From contig NC_135259.1 of the NCBI RefSeq assembly GCF_964204865.1, forward strand, positions 15,324,974-15,388,973: DNA of 64,000 nucleotides. The letters are read 5' to 3'. The position numbers were made by a program, and so were the translations under genes. Below the pieces are notes generated by a model. It was not told the origin of the DNA. It ran no database searches and was given only the letters and a program-made list of their open reading frames with translations. The stretch is from Styela clava (taxonomy: Eukaryota > Chordata > Ascidiacea > Stolidobranchia > Styelidae). Positions 12,518 to 23,768 of this stretch are shown piece by piece; the stretch's first letter is position 1; each line of letters begins with the position of its first letter.

Positions 12518-13598
12518 TAGGAATGGCGGAATCGACTCCGGATTCGCAATCGATTTTTCGTGGAATCGAGTAGAATAGATTCTAGTGTATTGGATTCGAT
12601 TCTTAGGGTCAAAACTTGGATTGCAACAAGGTTTCGCTCGTTTGCGCGGGTTTAGGGCACATGCCACATTTGGGCCATATCTGTATATTTTCTCTTATTT
12701 ATTGCGTTCATTACTCCTATTTACTTGGAGCAAGGGACATCAAGAAAAGTGAAAAACTTGTTGCAGTTTGAAGTAGAAAATTTTACACCTCAAAGAAGGA
12801 ACTATCTGCAGTCCAGCAGACCGGAATAGCAAAAAACTCTTCCATAGAAATAATGGAGCATGTATGTATTGAATATCTGATCAGAAATGATATGGGTAGC
12901 TCTGAAGTGACTGGCGGTGACATTGAGGAATTGACCAGGGAGGTGAAGGCTTCGGCAAAAATATCAAAATATTTGAATGACACAACCCTTGTCATATCTG
13001 CGACCCACGAAGAAATGTCGCAATGGTGGCAACAAAAGAAAACAAAAAACGTATCCAAACATCGCAGTTGTCTTCCAATAGTACCTCTGTGTCCCAGCAA
13101 CATCCGCTGCATCAGAAGGAGCATTTAGCTCAGAAGAGATTTCCGTATCCAAATTCCGTTTGAGATTACAGGAAGACATGTGAACGAAATGAACTTTTTA
13201 CTATGACAGTAATTGTTTGACACAAAGTGGATATTCAAATCGTTTTGTTAATATATTTTTGTTAGAACTCATTTCAGTGGTTAAAAATTGTAATTTTCCT
13301 CTAAAAGGCTATTACGTTTATCTATTTAAAAAATTTTGTGGGCTCTAAGGGATTCGTTTTTTTTGTGTGTGATTTTGTCTACTGTGATAGAATGAAAACC
13401 CATACTACTTAGTTTAGGCTTTCGTGTTCATATATTTATTTGAACATCGCTAACTTAATTTGTTTAATTTGTTAGTATCGTTTAAGTGGGTGGTATATTT
13501 TCTCGGTAATCTATGCCGAGGAATCGAGATTCTGAATTCAAAATTTAGGAATCGGATAGGAATCGAATACTTGTAAGTACCCATACTTAGCATCCTTA
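12518..13598 (+). mobile_element. hAT element with transposase remnant
   Basis: The left end TAGGAATGGCGGAATCGA and the right end (read from outside) TAAGGATGCTAAGTATGG define about 1.08 kb. Flanks TACATGAC and GATATGAC match at 6 of 8 positions. Many ATCGATTC / GAATCGAATC words lie near both ends. The interior keeps the C-terminal part of a hAT transposase (next entry). Shorter deleted relatives are at 18281-18805 and 23241-23760. Confidence 0.8.
12850..13177 (+). pseudogene. hAT transposase C-terminal fragment, frameshifted
   Basis: One frame reads EEMSQWWQQKKTK, the usual WW segment before the dimerisation domain. After a frameshift near 13060-13075 a second frame reads YLCVPATSAASEGAFSS and continues to KFRLRLQEDM before a stop. 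The PATSAASE...FS motif is diagnostic of the hAT (Ac-like) dimerisation region. The catalytic N-terminal half is missing and the frame is broken, so this is a relic and not an active gene. Confidence 0.85.
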
Positions 13599-14104
13599 GA
13601 TATGACTCGTTACATTCTCAAATAAGTAATGATGGGTGTATTTGCTCTGTATAATACGACATGTACATTTAAGTAGTTGTATCGTGTGATATTGTTAGAA
13701 GTGCACGTTATTTGCCTGAAACAAGATCGTTGCCCAATTGCATTCCCTTCGTGATTAATTTCATGAAACGTTTTATGCGAAGAAGAAATCGATTGCATAT
13801 TTCCCACCCTTGCTCGAGTGTTGCTTGTCCTTTTTCTATTGTTTTTGGGCACTCCTTGAGTACCAAGATGTCGCACAACCTGAACCATAACCTGCTAGAC
13901 AACCTGAGTTCAGTTGTGCGCCATCTTGGTGCGCATACTTCAGAAGGTCCGTTCTTTGTTAGTTAGAAATTTGTCTTCTTCGGATATATTGCGTTAAGGT
14001 ATTAGATCAATTAAATTGTGCACCTCTGCAATATACGAACATTTAGCATTACTATCTATTAAACATCTGAAGGAGTCAGAGGGGTTACTCCGCTGAAAGA
14101 TACC

Positions 14105-14290
14105 TCTGAAATCTACATCCCATTGACAGCATATTTGCACCCGTATATCTGCATTCAGGCCATTTGCACCTGCATAATTTTGTACCCATACATTTCCATC
14201 CATAGACATCGCCACCCGCACATGGATTTCACCAGATTGCACCCACGGATATTTGCATCCGCGTACATTTGCCACTATATTATTTTTGTA
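14105..14290 (+). repeat. MITE family 2 (GCACCCGTATATCTGCA type)
   Basis: A run of related short words such as ATTTGCACC, CATTTCCATCCATAG and GGATATTTGCATCC. Copies occur at 23083-23220 (reverse) and 30375-30580, with a more diverged one near 17930-18060. It lies inside the duplicated arm, and the arm 2 copy is its partner. Open frames on both strands across it are compositional. Confidence 0.65.
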
Positions 14291-15450
14291 TATGTTGTTC
14301 GCGGTTCACATCAGTGTTAAAAATATATGAAAAGCACAATATGAAACAAAATTGTACACATTTGATCATTATATATCATCAGCCAATCTTTCTACATTTA
14401 TGATAGTCGTTGACTGTCGCAAACATTCCATGTTTCTCAAACTGTTTCTTGTATAAGGTTTCAGATTTGGATTCAGGATATATTTCGGAAGTGAATAAAA
14501 TCAATTTGTTGAAGGTCAGCTTAACATAAGACTGTCGATGTCGAATACCTCAAGTTAGTCAACAATTCAAGCTATCTAGGCATACTTTTCAACTGCCCTA
14601 CTAACATCAATACTGTCTACTGACTATCTAATCTAAGTTGGCCATAACATTAAATTAGTCATTACATTTGTCCTAACAATTCGATGGCGTCAGTGATGTA
14701 ACAATATGTCAAGACATTTTTCTGCTTCATGTTATGACAAAATACAACCAATTGCGATATTTTACACGTCACTCTGACGGCGTGATATCCATTCTAATGT
14801 CATTTATACATCTTTTTAATTTTTGAGTCTGCGTACTCTCTTGTTCTATGAAAATGGCCTAGGTACGTAGGTGAAAGACAAAGTAAATTGAAAGAAAAAC
14901 AAATTGTTTCATCTTTTGGGATTAGACATTATCCACGCCAACGTTGCTAAAATGAAATTCACCTTGATTGCATAATAAAAGAAGTAGGATTCGATTGATT
15001 ATTTGATGTTTCCGTATAAAGTGGTGTAAACAGGAAGAAGTTATATATTAGGCAGGTGACTCCCAGGAAGTCAAACCATTGATAAAGAATCAGTCTCGCG
15101 TGAATGAGCGGGATTTATTTGTACAGCAAGTATGCAGACTTTCATTGTTGTTCTGTAGTTAACATCAGTTCCAGCATTAGCTTAGCATAAAACGCTAGAA
15201 AAATATCTTTCCAGATATATTCATCGAGGGCTAAGAGCTTATGTTCGAAATTATTCATCAAAGTTATTCATGGAGTAACGAGTATGCCAAGTTCGCATGA
15301 CAAAAGAGAGGTTTACTAATTTAATCAAAGGATTCATGGCTGCTTCTATCCGGTTAGGGCATCACGAACTGCGACAATAATACCTGATTCCGTTAGTACG
15401 CACCACAACTAGATTTATTTCCATTAATCCTATTTCAGATTAAAGAAGAT

Positions 15451-17774
15451 ATGGAGTATCGTGTATATTCTGCTCGGTGGGTTTTTATGGCAATAACTTC
15501 AATTCATGTATTTTGCGTTATTTTTATGATGTACTGCTATGCCGGTATAAATAACGTTATCACGGCTTATTTCCAAACCACGCCATTTTTTATCGACCTT
15601 CTCGCGACATGGGCAATATTTATGTCTGCTGTTAGCCTTCCTGTGCTGGCTTTATTCAAAGACAATTCTAGCTTGAGAAATCAAATTATTTCAACGATCG
15701 CCTGTATAATAATAGGTTCAATATTTGGAGCAATCGGTTTCAGCAACAGGTAAGTTGGTATTTTCTTGTTAACATGACACGTCGTTCTCCTACATTTAAC
15801 CCGCTTTTTCCGCTGGTTACAATCAACTTTTTGTACCATTTTATAATATGTAATGACTAGTTAACCAAACGTGCAAGAAACGCCCCAATATCTCTTTAAA
15901 AAGGTCATTTTCGCGTCTTCCTACTAAAACGCGCCCAAATGACGTACGCGCAAACCGTCCGACCATACGCCGGTAAGAAGAGAGAAATTTCAAAAAATTT
16001 TGAGAATGAGTTTCTCTCTCTTATCGCTGCGGTGAACACGAAATTTCGAGAGCTCTTCTGAACGAGCGATACGTAATCTTTGCACAAAAACCAGACTGAG
16101 CTTCGCAAGCGAAGCGAAACGCGAAATATTCAATGTTATGTGAGAGCATGTTTACGATAGTTGTCTGGTATCTTTGTTTGTTTAATATGTGCGCGAAATT
16201 GTTTCCCGCTCGTTCAAATGACTTATCTTTGAAGTAATGACAAATTCTTTCGTGTATCTCTAAGCTTTGAAATACCTACACAAATAACATTCACTTAGTA
16301 GTAAAATAAAAAATTTACAAAAAAAAAATGTTGACGGTTCAAGCATGGATCATAGTTGGATGCCTAAATTGATTTTAGTTAGTGCGGGAATACTTCACAA
16401 AACATAAACATAAACGTAAAATAGCCCGAAAAAAACTATTATTGTCATATTATCCAAGGATGGCGGAGTACGAATATATTCGTCATACGGAAAAAAAGAG
16501 TTTTGAAAGTTCCACTATTATATCATATGAAAAAATGGTAATTCTGAATCGCTTCGTGATATATCTACTTTGGGTATGAGGACGTGACATTGTTTGGCAG
16601 CCAATTCGTATACCCATAAAATAAATAAAATACTACATACACAAACGCCGTATTCCACAAATAAATTGCACAAGACTAAATCACATGTAACAAATATCTT
16701 TCTCTAGTCTTGTATTGGTAACTATAAAACATGTTCTGTATATTTTAGAAAATGGTTCTATGTCGTGTTGGGCAGTCAAACATTTTTCGGCATTTCGTCT
16801 GCGATCAACCTCGTAATTCAAATTTCACTTCCTGCAAATTGGTTTCCGGCGCACGAATCAGCAACGGTCGTTGGAGTGTTTTGGGCATCGTGTTCTCTGG
16901 GACAAGCAGCAGCAGCTGGAATATTACCATTCATAATTGGTTCAATGGACGCGACTGAACCCGAATCTAGCTTCTTGAAAGTTAAAATGGTATTTCTCAT
17001 TGTAAACGGTGGCATTGCGTTTCTGCACTTATTAACAGGCATACTGTCCTGGTTTTATCTGGCAGACCATTCACCTAGTCCTCCGAGTGCATCACAACAA
17101 TACATCTTGAAACAGAAAACTAATCAAAAATCACCAAATACTGAAATGCTGATTTCAAACATCAAGCTTATTGCAAAAGTGCATCGTAATCGCGAATACT
17201 CTCTCCTTACATTAGCCCACTTGCTTGCTTTTTCAGTGGTGATACTCACAAAAATATTGGTTACATCTGTTTTCCTGGAAACATTCAGCAACATCACTGA
17301 CGATGACGTAGCTGGGATTCGCCTAATCGGACTGTTGGCTTCTGTTCCTGCTTCAATTGCAGTTGGAAAGATTATCGACAAAACAAAGAATTTCAAGGAG
17401 CTCACACTGACAGGTATTTCGAAAAGTAATAATGGCCCGGGATGCAATGTTTTGCTTTGTGTCCGAATTGTTTATTGATCAATATCAGTAAAAGTGTTAT
17501 AATACAACACAACTGACCTTGGCCGAGACGAATCGCCATCAGACCATAATATGATTGGACACGAAATCCAGGCGCACAGTGAGTGTCATGGAATCTAATT
17601 ATTTATTTATTCGATTTTCGGACACCATTATACAGCTTCAAAGCAAATTTATAACAACTAATATTTAGTAAAAAACAAAAATGTAGATTTGTATATGAAG
17701 CCTTTATATTTTCTACAGCTCACGACAAAATGATAGATGAAACACGGATACTTTTACGAGAAGGACAAAATTGA
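15451..17774 (+). CDS. FLVCR/SLC49-like transporter, copy B, missing helices 9-12 (339 aa)
   Basis: Exons 15451-15749, 16749-17413 and 17719-17774 use the same splice positions and phases as copies A and C (299, 665 and 56 bp). The last exon begins CTCAC like the others and then jumps to the equivalent of the C-terminal tail, reading DKMIDETRILLREGQN then stop. The missing piece is 351 bp relative to copy A (117 codons, in frame) and would encode about four membrane helices. An AATAAA lies 20 bp after the stop. Either this is a recently disabled copy or a truncated protein is made. Exons 1 and 2 are intact and free of stops. Closest to copy C, including over introns. Confidence 0.75.
15797..16503. 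other. About 700-bp insertion in intron 1 of copy B
   Basis: Introns of B and C match on both sides (CGTTTTCCTAC on the left, GAAAGTTCCACTATTATATC on the right). Copy C has only a few bases between them where B has this block. It contains a GC-rich part with AAGCGAAGCGAAACGCG near 16110. I could not identify terminal repeats or a target duplication. Confidence 0.55.
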
Positions 17775-17929
17775 CGAAAAATATAAATTTAAAATAAATA
17801 GCACCGGGCCTCATATGCTGTCCTAGAGCGATAATTTTTGCATTTATTGAATAATAAGTAAATCGTTTTCGAATCAGTTGTTGTAATAGCAATGTTGCCC
17901 TATAATCCGTGTTTTTTTTTTTCACCAAT

Positions 17930-18250
17930 GGACATTCATACAGACATTTTTAGCAGCACTAACCGATATTTAACAACACGGACATTTGCACTTATAAATG
18001 TTTATTTACTCGCGAACATTTTTATTCACGAATATTCTTGACCACAATATTTTCATTCTATTTCTTTTTCTAATAATTACACTTTATCTGGGTTAAGTTT
18101 AGAACACTGTGAATGACCTTTGCACAAGTCAGTGAATATACGAGGCCAATATACCAGTGCTTTTGCCGCCTAGTAATGGACATTCCAATTCTATAACTAT
18201 ATAACTCACTCTTTAAACACCTATACGTGATTCATTTGAACTTCCATCCA
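17930..18250. other. Stretch downstream of copy B
   Basis: Contains diverged MITE family 2-like words (GACATTTGCAC, GCGAACATTT). No gene is seen. Confidence 0.35.
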
Positions 18251-18257
18251 TCTACTT

Positions 18258-19196
18258 CAGGGGTCGGCAACCTATAACTATAGGAATGGCGGAATCGAGT
18301 CTGAATTCGATTATAGAATTGATTCTCCGCGGAATCGACTAGAATCGATTCCGATGCATTGGAATCGATTCTCAAGGGAAAAACTTGGATTGCAAACAAT
18401 GTGTAACGTTTTGTGGCTTCATATATATATATGCATAAATTGCTTTACTGATATGCTGAGCTGCTACGACATCGCAAACTACACTAAATATATGTATTTT
18501 TCACTAGAAGGCTTTTACGCTTATTTATTTTTAAAAATCTCTGTGAGTTCTTAGGGATTCGTTTTTTTTGTGCGATTTTGTCTTCCGTGACAGGTTGAAC
18601 ACCCATACTACTTGGTTTTGGCTTTCTTGTCCGTTCATATATTTGAACATCGCTCCCGTGTTTTATTTCATATGGTATTGTTTAGATGGGTATGTTTTCT
18701 CGGTAAGATATGTCGAGGAATCGAGATTCTTACTCGAGAATCGAAAATTTAGGAATCGGATAAGAATCGAATACTTGTAAGTAGTAGTCATTCTTAGCAT
18801 CCTTAACCTATAGTAATATAATCCGGCCCGCGACGCTTCACTGAATTATTGTAACAAAACAGCCGTTTTGACGATTACGTTCTTTAGACTAAATTATATT
18901 ATAACCTAACAAGTATATAATTCACAATCACTCGTTTAGACAAATAGCAACAAAACGCAGAAAAGTTGATGCTAAGTGCAAAGGGTTCAATGGCGCTGAA
19001 AATATTCAAATTGGATTTTTTGAGATTCAATGAGGAAATAAATCTATATTCTATTCGAAAGATGTATCACTGCTTGATTTTTATTATAAAAAGTATCATC
19101 CGTTCGGTTTTCAACTTTCTAAAAATATGTGCGGCCCGCCAATGACTTGTAACCTTTAATTTCGGCCCGCGAACGACAAATGGTTGCCGACCCCTG
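18258..19196. mobile_element. hAT element with CAGGGGTCGGCAACC ends
   Basis: The left end CAGGGGTCGGCAACC and the right end GGTTGCCGACCCCTG are a perfect inverted pair, with GCCCGC-rich subterminal sequence on the right. These ends are like Charlie-type hATs. No convincing 8-bp target duplication. The interior is interrupted by the 18281-18805 element. Confidence 0.8.
18281..18805 (+). mobile_element. Short hAT (same family as 12518-13598) nested in the previous element
   Basis: Starts TAGGAATGGCGGAATCGAG and ends ...CTTAGCATCCTTA. Internal sequence matches 12518-13598 with a large deletion that removed the transposase. AACCTATA occurs on both sides. It is inserted only about 20 bp inside the host element. 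Confidence 0.8.
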
Positions 19197-19204
19197 ATTT
19201 GTAC

Positions 19205-20350
19205 TTAGTTCAAGCAAGTTTTCGGAAAAGATTAAAACAACGCGCAACAGGAGACTGCTTAATGGCGTTAGAATGGAAATTAAGCAAAATTGTTACAAAC
19301 AACTTGCTCGGGGTAAATATTGCTTTTGCCGAATCAGGTCCTCTGTATTTCCATCTTATTTACGTTATATGAATATTCTTTGTCGAAGCAAGTTTTTCTT
19401 GTTGAATTTTCTGAGGAGTGCGTTTATTTATTCACACGGTATGCGCGGTATAATTGTCAGCATGTGTGAATAAACGACACCGTGAACCGTGGTATGTTCG
19501 ATTTGAGGTTGTAGAATACGTTTACGCTACTTCGTTGAAATAAAAGAACCATAACCAAGGAAATATGGATAGGATTATATAAATGCTCTTGTCACCGGGT
19601 GGTCCTCAGGAACTTTTGACACCTTTTATAAAAATTATTTTTTTGTCAGGCCGTTCATCTTTCAGTTTCGTAGCGCACATACGGGAACTAACTAGTATAC
19701 CTGGAAATTGTTTTAAAATATTCCTTAGAAATTTAGTAACAAATAATACCTTTTTCCCATTTCCAAAAGTTGCACGTTTTACGAAAAAGACGCTTTTACT
19801 GCAAGAAATATGTGCTACCATCTGTCCTATATTCTCTGCTTTTCCGGCAACACTGGCCAATGAATGCAGACTTCTGCATGACGTAACAATTAAATTTTAT
19901 CAACTGTAGGCGATCGGATGATTCTCAGTTAGTACTGCTCGCTCTTGCGTTAATAATCGTAGCCTTTCCATCGTATTTTTGAGTTATTATTAGTTAAGTT
20001 ATGCTAAGACGGTGTTAAAAAGTATAAGTAAGCCATTAAACACTTGTAGATCCTTACCATGGATAGCAACTTTATTTAATATTATTTAATATTTTTTTCT
20101 CAGACATCTGTTAGTGTTGACTTTTCCGAGTATATTTCTCAGTGAGAAATAACCGATTTATTGGTGTTTTGTGCTCACGATGTTTATCTGTGACATTGCA
20201 TAAAAATAAATGCGTTTGATAGCTTCTATAAAATAAATGCCACTTCTTATAAATGATGTTCTTTGTTGTAAACTGCTTGTTGAGGAAGTCTGATTTTAGT
20301 CAGACGAAACGTTACAGAAATACATTTGTGTTAGTGTGCAGCAGGACTCT
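19205..20350. other. Gene-free stretch
   Basis: An open frame of 108 codons at 19583-19909 and its antisense have no recognisable motif. A GTCTGATTTTAGTCAGAC hairpin followed by GAAAC lies at 20288-20310, and a repeat unit at about 20169-20250 recurs at about 21581-21665. Confidence 0.4.
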
Positions 20351-20355
20351 TGGTT

Positions 20356-20623
20356 AGGATAGGATTTACATATTTATCCCGGGGAGAGGAAAGCCAATAG
20401 GACGGCTTAACCTTATGGCGAACCACGGCCTCTCGTCCGGTTACCATTCCATGTCGGTTATGGGATTAGTTAGTTATTTGTTTTTAGAAGCATCGACTTG
20501 ATGGTGGAGGAAGCGTAACCGACCCCCGCATGGGATTCAACTTGCGAACCCACGCATAGTAATCAGATGTGCGATGGCAAGCGTATTCCTAACGCCAAGC
20601 ACGATGAGCCACACCGCCGCGCC
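20356..20623 (-). mobile_element. tRNA-derived SINE-like repeat
   Basis: Read on the minus strand, the head has an A-box-like TGGCTCATCGTGCTTGG (20595-20611) and, about 44 nt later, a B-box-like GGTTCGCAAGTTGAATCC (20533-20550). The body of about 170 bp ends in AAATCCTATCC. The B box has a longer loop than a normal tRNA, so this is unlikely to be a functional tRNA gene. GC content is well above the surroundings. I believe similar repeats exist in ascidian genomes but cannot verify this here. Confidence 0.5.
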
Positions 20624-20639
20624 ACGCTCTTGAATTGCA

Positions 20640-21960
20640 TAGTTTTTATGTCGTGTTGTAGTCTACCTGAAAGAGTATTTGTTTGAATTTTTTTTTTTGT
20701 GGTTTGCCTAAATCTCATTCTATATTCGTTGTTATAGTGTATTTCCCCCTCTTTTTGGTACCGGTTACATGGGCATAGCCGTATTTCTAGAATATCACCC
20801 TTATCTTAACTGGGTGCAGTGAGCTTACTTATGGCATCGAAGCCATAAATTCCAGGCCATGGAAGCACCATAATTTAACATGGAGCTAGGATTTCAGTCT
20901 CAAACTTTTAGTCATTATATGCTAAGTTGTCTATAACTATTATATTTCACTTATTGCAACCTATCTTCAGAAGTGTCACACTGCTATCAGTTTCATGTCC
21001 TAAATAACTTCGATAGAAAATAAAATATTTACTTGCTGCTTTACATTCGATCGTTATGTGTTATAATTTAATTCTATATTATGCATCCTGAAAACCCAAA
21101 TTAATATCCTGCTACATAACGTAACTGTAAACTAATCTGCTTCCAGTTCCTCAGTCGAGCAGTTGCCGTGGATACGTCGCTCGACGGTGCTTGGAGTCTC
21201 TCATTTACATTAACGAGCGTATCCTCCGGATACTCAACATTTCTAATATATATATATTAGTGTGAATACTCTGTTTCTATATTTGATTTAAGCTTTCTAT
21301 TTTTTATTTTCATGCTGTGATTGACCCTGTCTAGGGTGTCTATTTTGTTTCTATATTCCTATTTAATTTAAGCTTTGTAATTTCATTTCGTTTTTTTTTA
21401 TGCTGTGTTAGACCCCATCTAGGTGTCGCTGCTCGTTAACCAGTACTGTATCGTATATGTAAGTTGCATATTTTTAGTATTGGTGGGAAAATGAATTACT
21501 GATTACTGTTGTAAATCTATGGTTATTGATTTTCAGGGAATCCCTTTATATTCAATTTTGCATTGTGTCGATTTACTTGTGTTTTTGTGCTCACAATATT
21601 AATTTGTGACTTCATCGCATAAAAATTGATGCGTTTGATGGCTTCTATAAGATGAAAGCAATTTTTCATGAATTTTCGGAAAATCCCCTTATATCCGATT
21701 TTTGCATCAGGATTTTTGAAGCATGTTTTACAGAAAATGTGCAACTTTCGTTAGTCGGAACAAGCTGTAACGCGTTCAGTATGTTCATTTTCATACAAAA
21801 CTGAAGAATTTATTTAGTTACTACATGTGCGCTACGAAACTCATTTTCTAGGCGTTTTCCAGTCTCACGGCCTAAATCGTTTGGCTGTCACAGAAAAAAT
21901 AAATTAGTTCTTAGTTCTTTTTCTTAAAGTCGGCATTTATTGCAACAGAAAACAAACAAA
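20640..21960. other. Gene-free stretch with small tandem repeats
   Basis: Two related units of about 75-80 bp lie at about 21269-21343 and 21348-21426 (TGTTTCTATAT ... AAGCTT ... TGCTGTG.TTAGACCC). Upstream is a GC-richer block (21140-21230) with GTCGCTCGACGG. No reverse transcriptase or other coding motif was seen. Confidence 0.4.
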
Positions 21961-22476
21961 AAATCGCAATTGGTTGTACTTTGTTATAACAAAAAGCAGA
22001 AAAATATCTTCACATATTGTTACATCACTAACGCCATCGATGACAAGTTATTATGACATGATTATTATGACAAGTGTTAAGACTAACTAAGTGTTATGGC
22101 CAACTTAGATAGTCGGTATAGACAGTATTGATGTTAGTAGGGCAGTTTAATAGTGTGCCTGGATAGCCTGAATTGTTGACTAGCTTGAGGTATTCGATTT
22201 CGACAGCCTTATGTTGGGCTGAACTTCCACAAATTGATTTTATTCACTTCTGAAATATCTCCTAAATCCAAATCTGAAACCTTTTATACAAGAAACAGTT
22301 TGAGACACATGGAATGTTTGCGACAGTAAACGACTATCATAAATGTAGAAAGATTGGTTGATGATATACAATGATCAAATGCGTTTGTACAATTTTGTTT
22401 CACATGGTGCTGATTACCCATTTTTTTACCACTAATGCGACCCGCGAACAATCTATACAAAAATAATATAGTGGCT

Positions 22477-23080
22477 AAGGCTGGAAATTTCAGAGAAATA
22501 AACCGGTTAACCGCAGCGTGACGTTTGGTTACAAAGCAATTTCGCGTGATCTTATTCCGGTATCTCTCAAAATTCTTCACAAATCGAGATAGTTTCGTGA
22601 TCGCTCTAATAAAAGATATATGCAGCGTGCTTCAGACATATTGAAGTATTTTAGTAAAACCCGATTCCGTTATCAGATGTCATTTATGTGACAAATTTTC
22701 AGTGCTCGATGTGCAAATTCTACTTTGAGATATCATAAAGAAAAACAGCATCAACTGCGCAGATTGAATAGACAATTTTGCAATAAAACCGCGAACAATA
22801 TGTTTTTACCGAAAAGTGATTCTGAATTTATCACTGTCAAATTTTCCAAATCAGCAATCTTGGTACTTCAATTATTTTTCACATTTATTGGGCCCTTACC
22901 AATATAGTTAGTGATATTCTTTTGAATTAAACGCCACAGGAGATAAATTTGCGATGACGTAATCATTTTTGAAGAAATTGTACATTATAAAGATGATTTG
23001 TACCTGAGATGTCAGTTAACGGTTTTAGGAAAATTCGTAACCGTTAACCATCAAAAATCGGTTAACCATTCTCGGCCCTA
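22477..23080. mobile_element. hAT-type element with perfect target duplication
   Basis: The left end is TAAGGCTGGAAATTTC and the right end, read inward, TAGGGCCGAGAATGG; both have a nearby GGTTAACCG word. ATAGTGGC flanks both sides exactly (22469-22476 and 23081-23088). Arm 1 has the uninterrupted site near 14268-14282 (TTTGCCACTATATTATT), which proves insertion after duplication. Confidence 0.85.
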
Positions 23081-23082
23081 AT

Positions 23083-23220
23083 AGTGGCAAATGTACGCGG
23101 GCGCAAATATCCGTGGAAGCAATCTGGTGAAATCTATATCCGAGTGGTGATGTCTGTGGACAGAAATGTATGGGTACAAAAGCAGTCCTAAATGCAGATA
23201 TACGGATATACGGGATAAAT
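23083..23220 (-). repeat. MITE family 2, arm 2 partner copy
   Basis: Reverse-oriented match of 14105-14290, including GGATATACGGGATAAATATG against the arm 1 words. It is split from its flank by the 22477-23080 insertion. Confidence 0.65.
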
Positions 23221-23240
23221 ATGTTGTCGCTACTCACTAG

Positions 23241-23760
23241 TAAGGATGCCAAGTATGAGTACTTACAAGTATTCGATTCTCATCCGATTCCTAAATTTTC
23301 GATTCCGATTCTCGATTCCGAATCTCGATTCCTCGACATATCTTACCGAAAAACATACCCACCTAAACAATACCATATCAAACAAGTGAAATCAAACCAG
23401 AGAACGATGTTCAAATTCTGGAAGGACAAAAAGGCTGAAACTAAGTAGTATGGGTATTCAATCTGTCACAGGAGATAAAATCGCACAAAAAAAACGAATC
23501 CCTCAGAACCCACAGAGATTTTAAAAATAAATAGGCGTTAAAGCCTTCTAGCGAAATATATATAGTGAAGTTTGCGGCGTCTTAGCAACTCAACATAGCA
23601 GTGAAGCAGTTTATACATATATGTGAAGGAATTGCTACAAAACGTTACACATTGTTTGCAATCCCAGTTTTAACCTTGAGAATCGATTCCAATGCATCGG
23701 AATCGATTCCGCGAAGAATCGATTCTATAATCGAATCCGGACTCGATTCCGCCATCCCTA
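23241..23760 (-). mobile_element. Short non-autonomous hAT, family of 12518-13598
   Basis: Ends TAAGGATGCCAAGTATGAG and CGGAATCGAG.../GCCATCCCTA. Flanks CTCACTAG (23233-23240) and CTCACTAT (23761-23768) match at 7 of 8 positions. 520 bp, no coding capacity. Absent from the matching site in arm 1. Confidence 0.85.
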
Positions 23761-23768
23761 CTCACTAT

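Larger units (their letters stand above)
4141..14758 (+). repeat. Arm 1 of a large inverted segmental duplication
   Basis: Starting with the word AAATGGGAACAGGG at 4141, this stretch matches the reverse complement of 21963-30245 in blocks. Matching blocks include 4141-4720 with about 29890-30245, 5400-5620 with about 29260-29460, 5640-6180 with about 27420-27900, 8050-8262 with about 27130-27420, transporter copy A with copy C, 13945-14110 with about 24600-24760, and 14340-14758 with about 21963-22420. Homology stops abruptly after ATTGCGAT at 14758. Differences between arms are mostly transposon insertions. Confidence 0.8.

Noticed and set aside
13712-13966. 84-codon frame over the 13862-13940 AAGATG/CATCTTGG words
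   Set aside because: Compositional frame over repeat-derived sequence, with no homologous protein segment.
19583-19909. 108-codon frame, possible gene
   Set aside because: The antisense is also open, no motif is seen and it lies in a repeat-rich region.
20530-20611. Functional tRNA gene on the minus strand
   Set aside because: The T-loop is too long, no clean acceptor stem was found, and a repeat body is attached, so SINE-like is the better reading.
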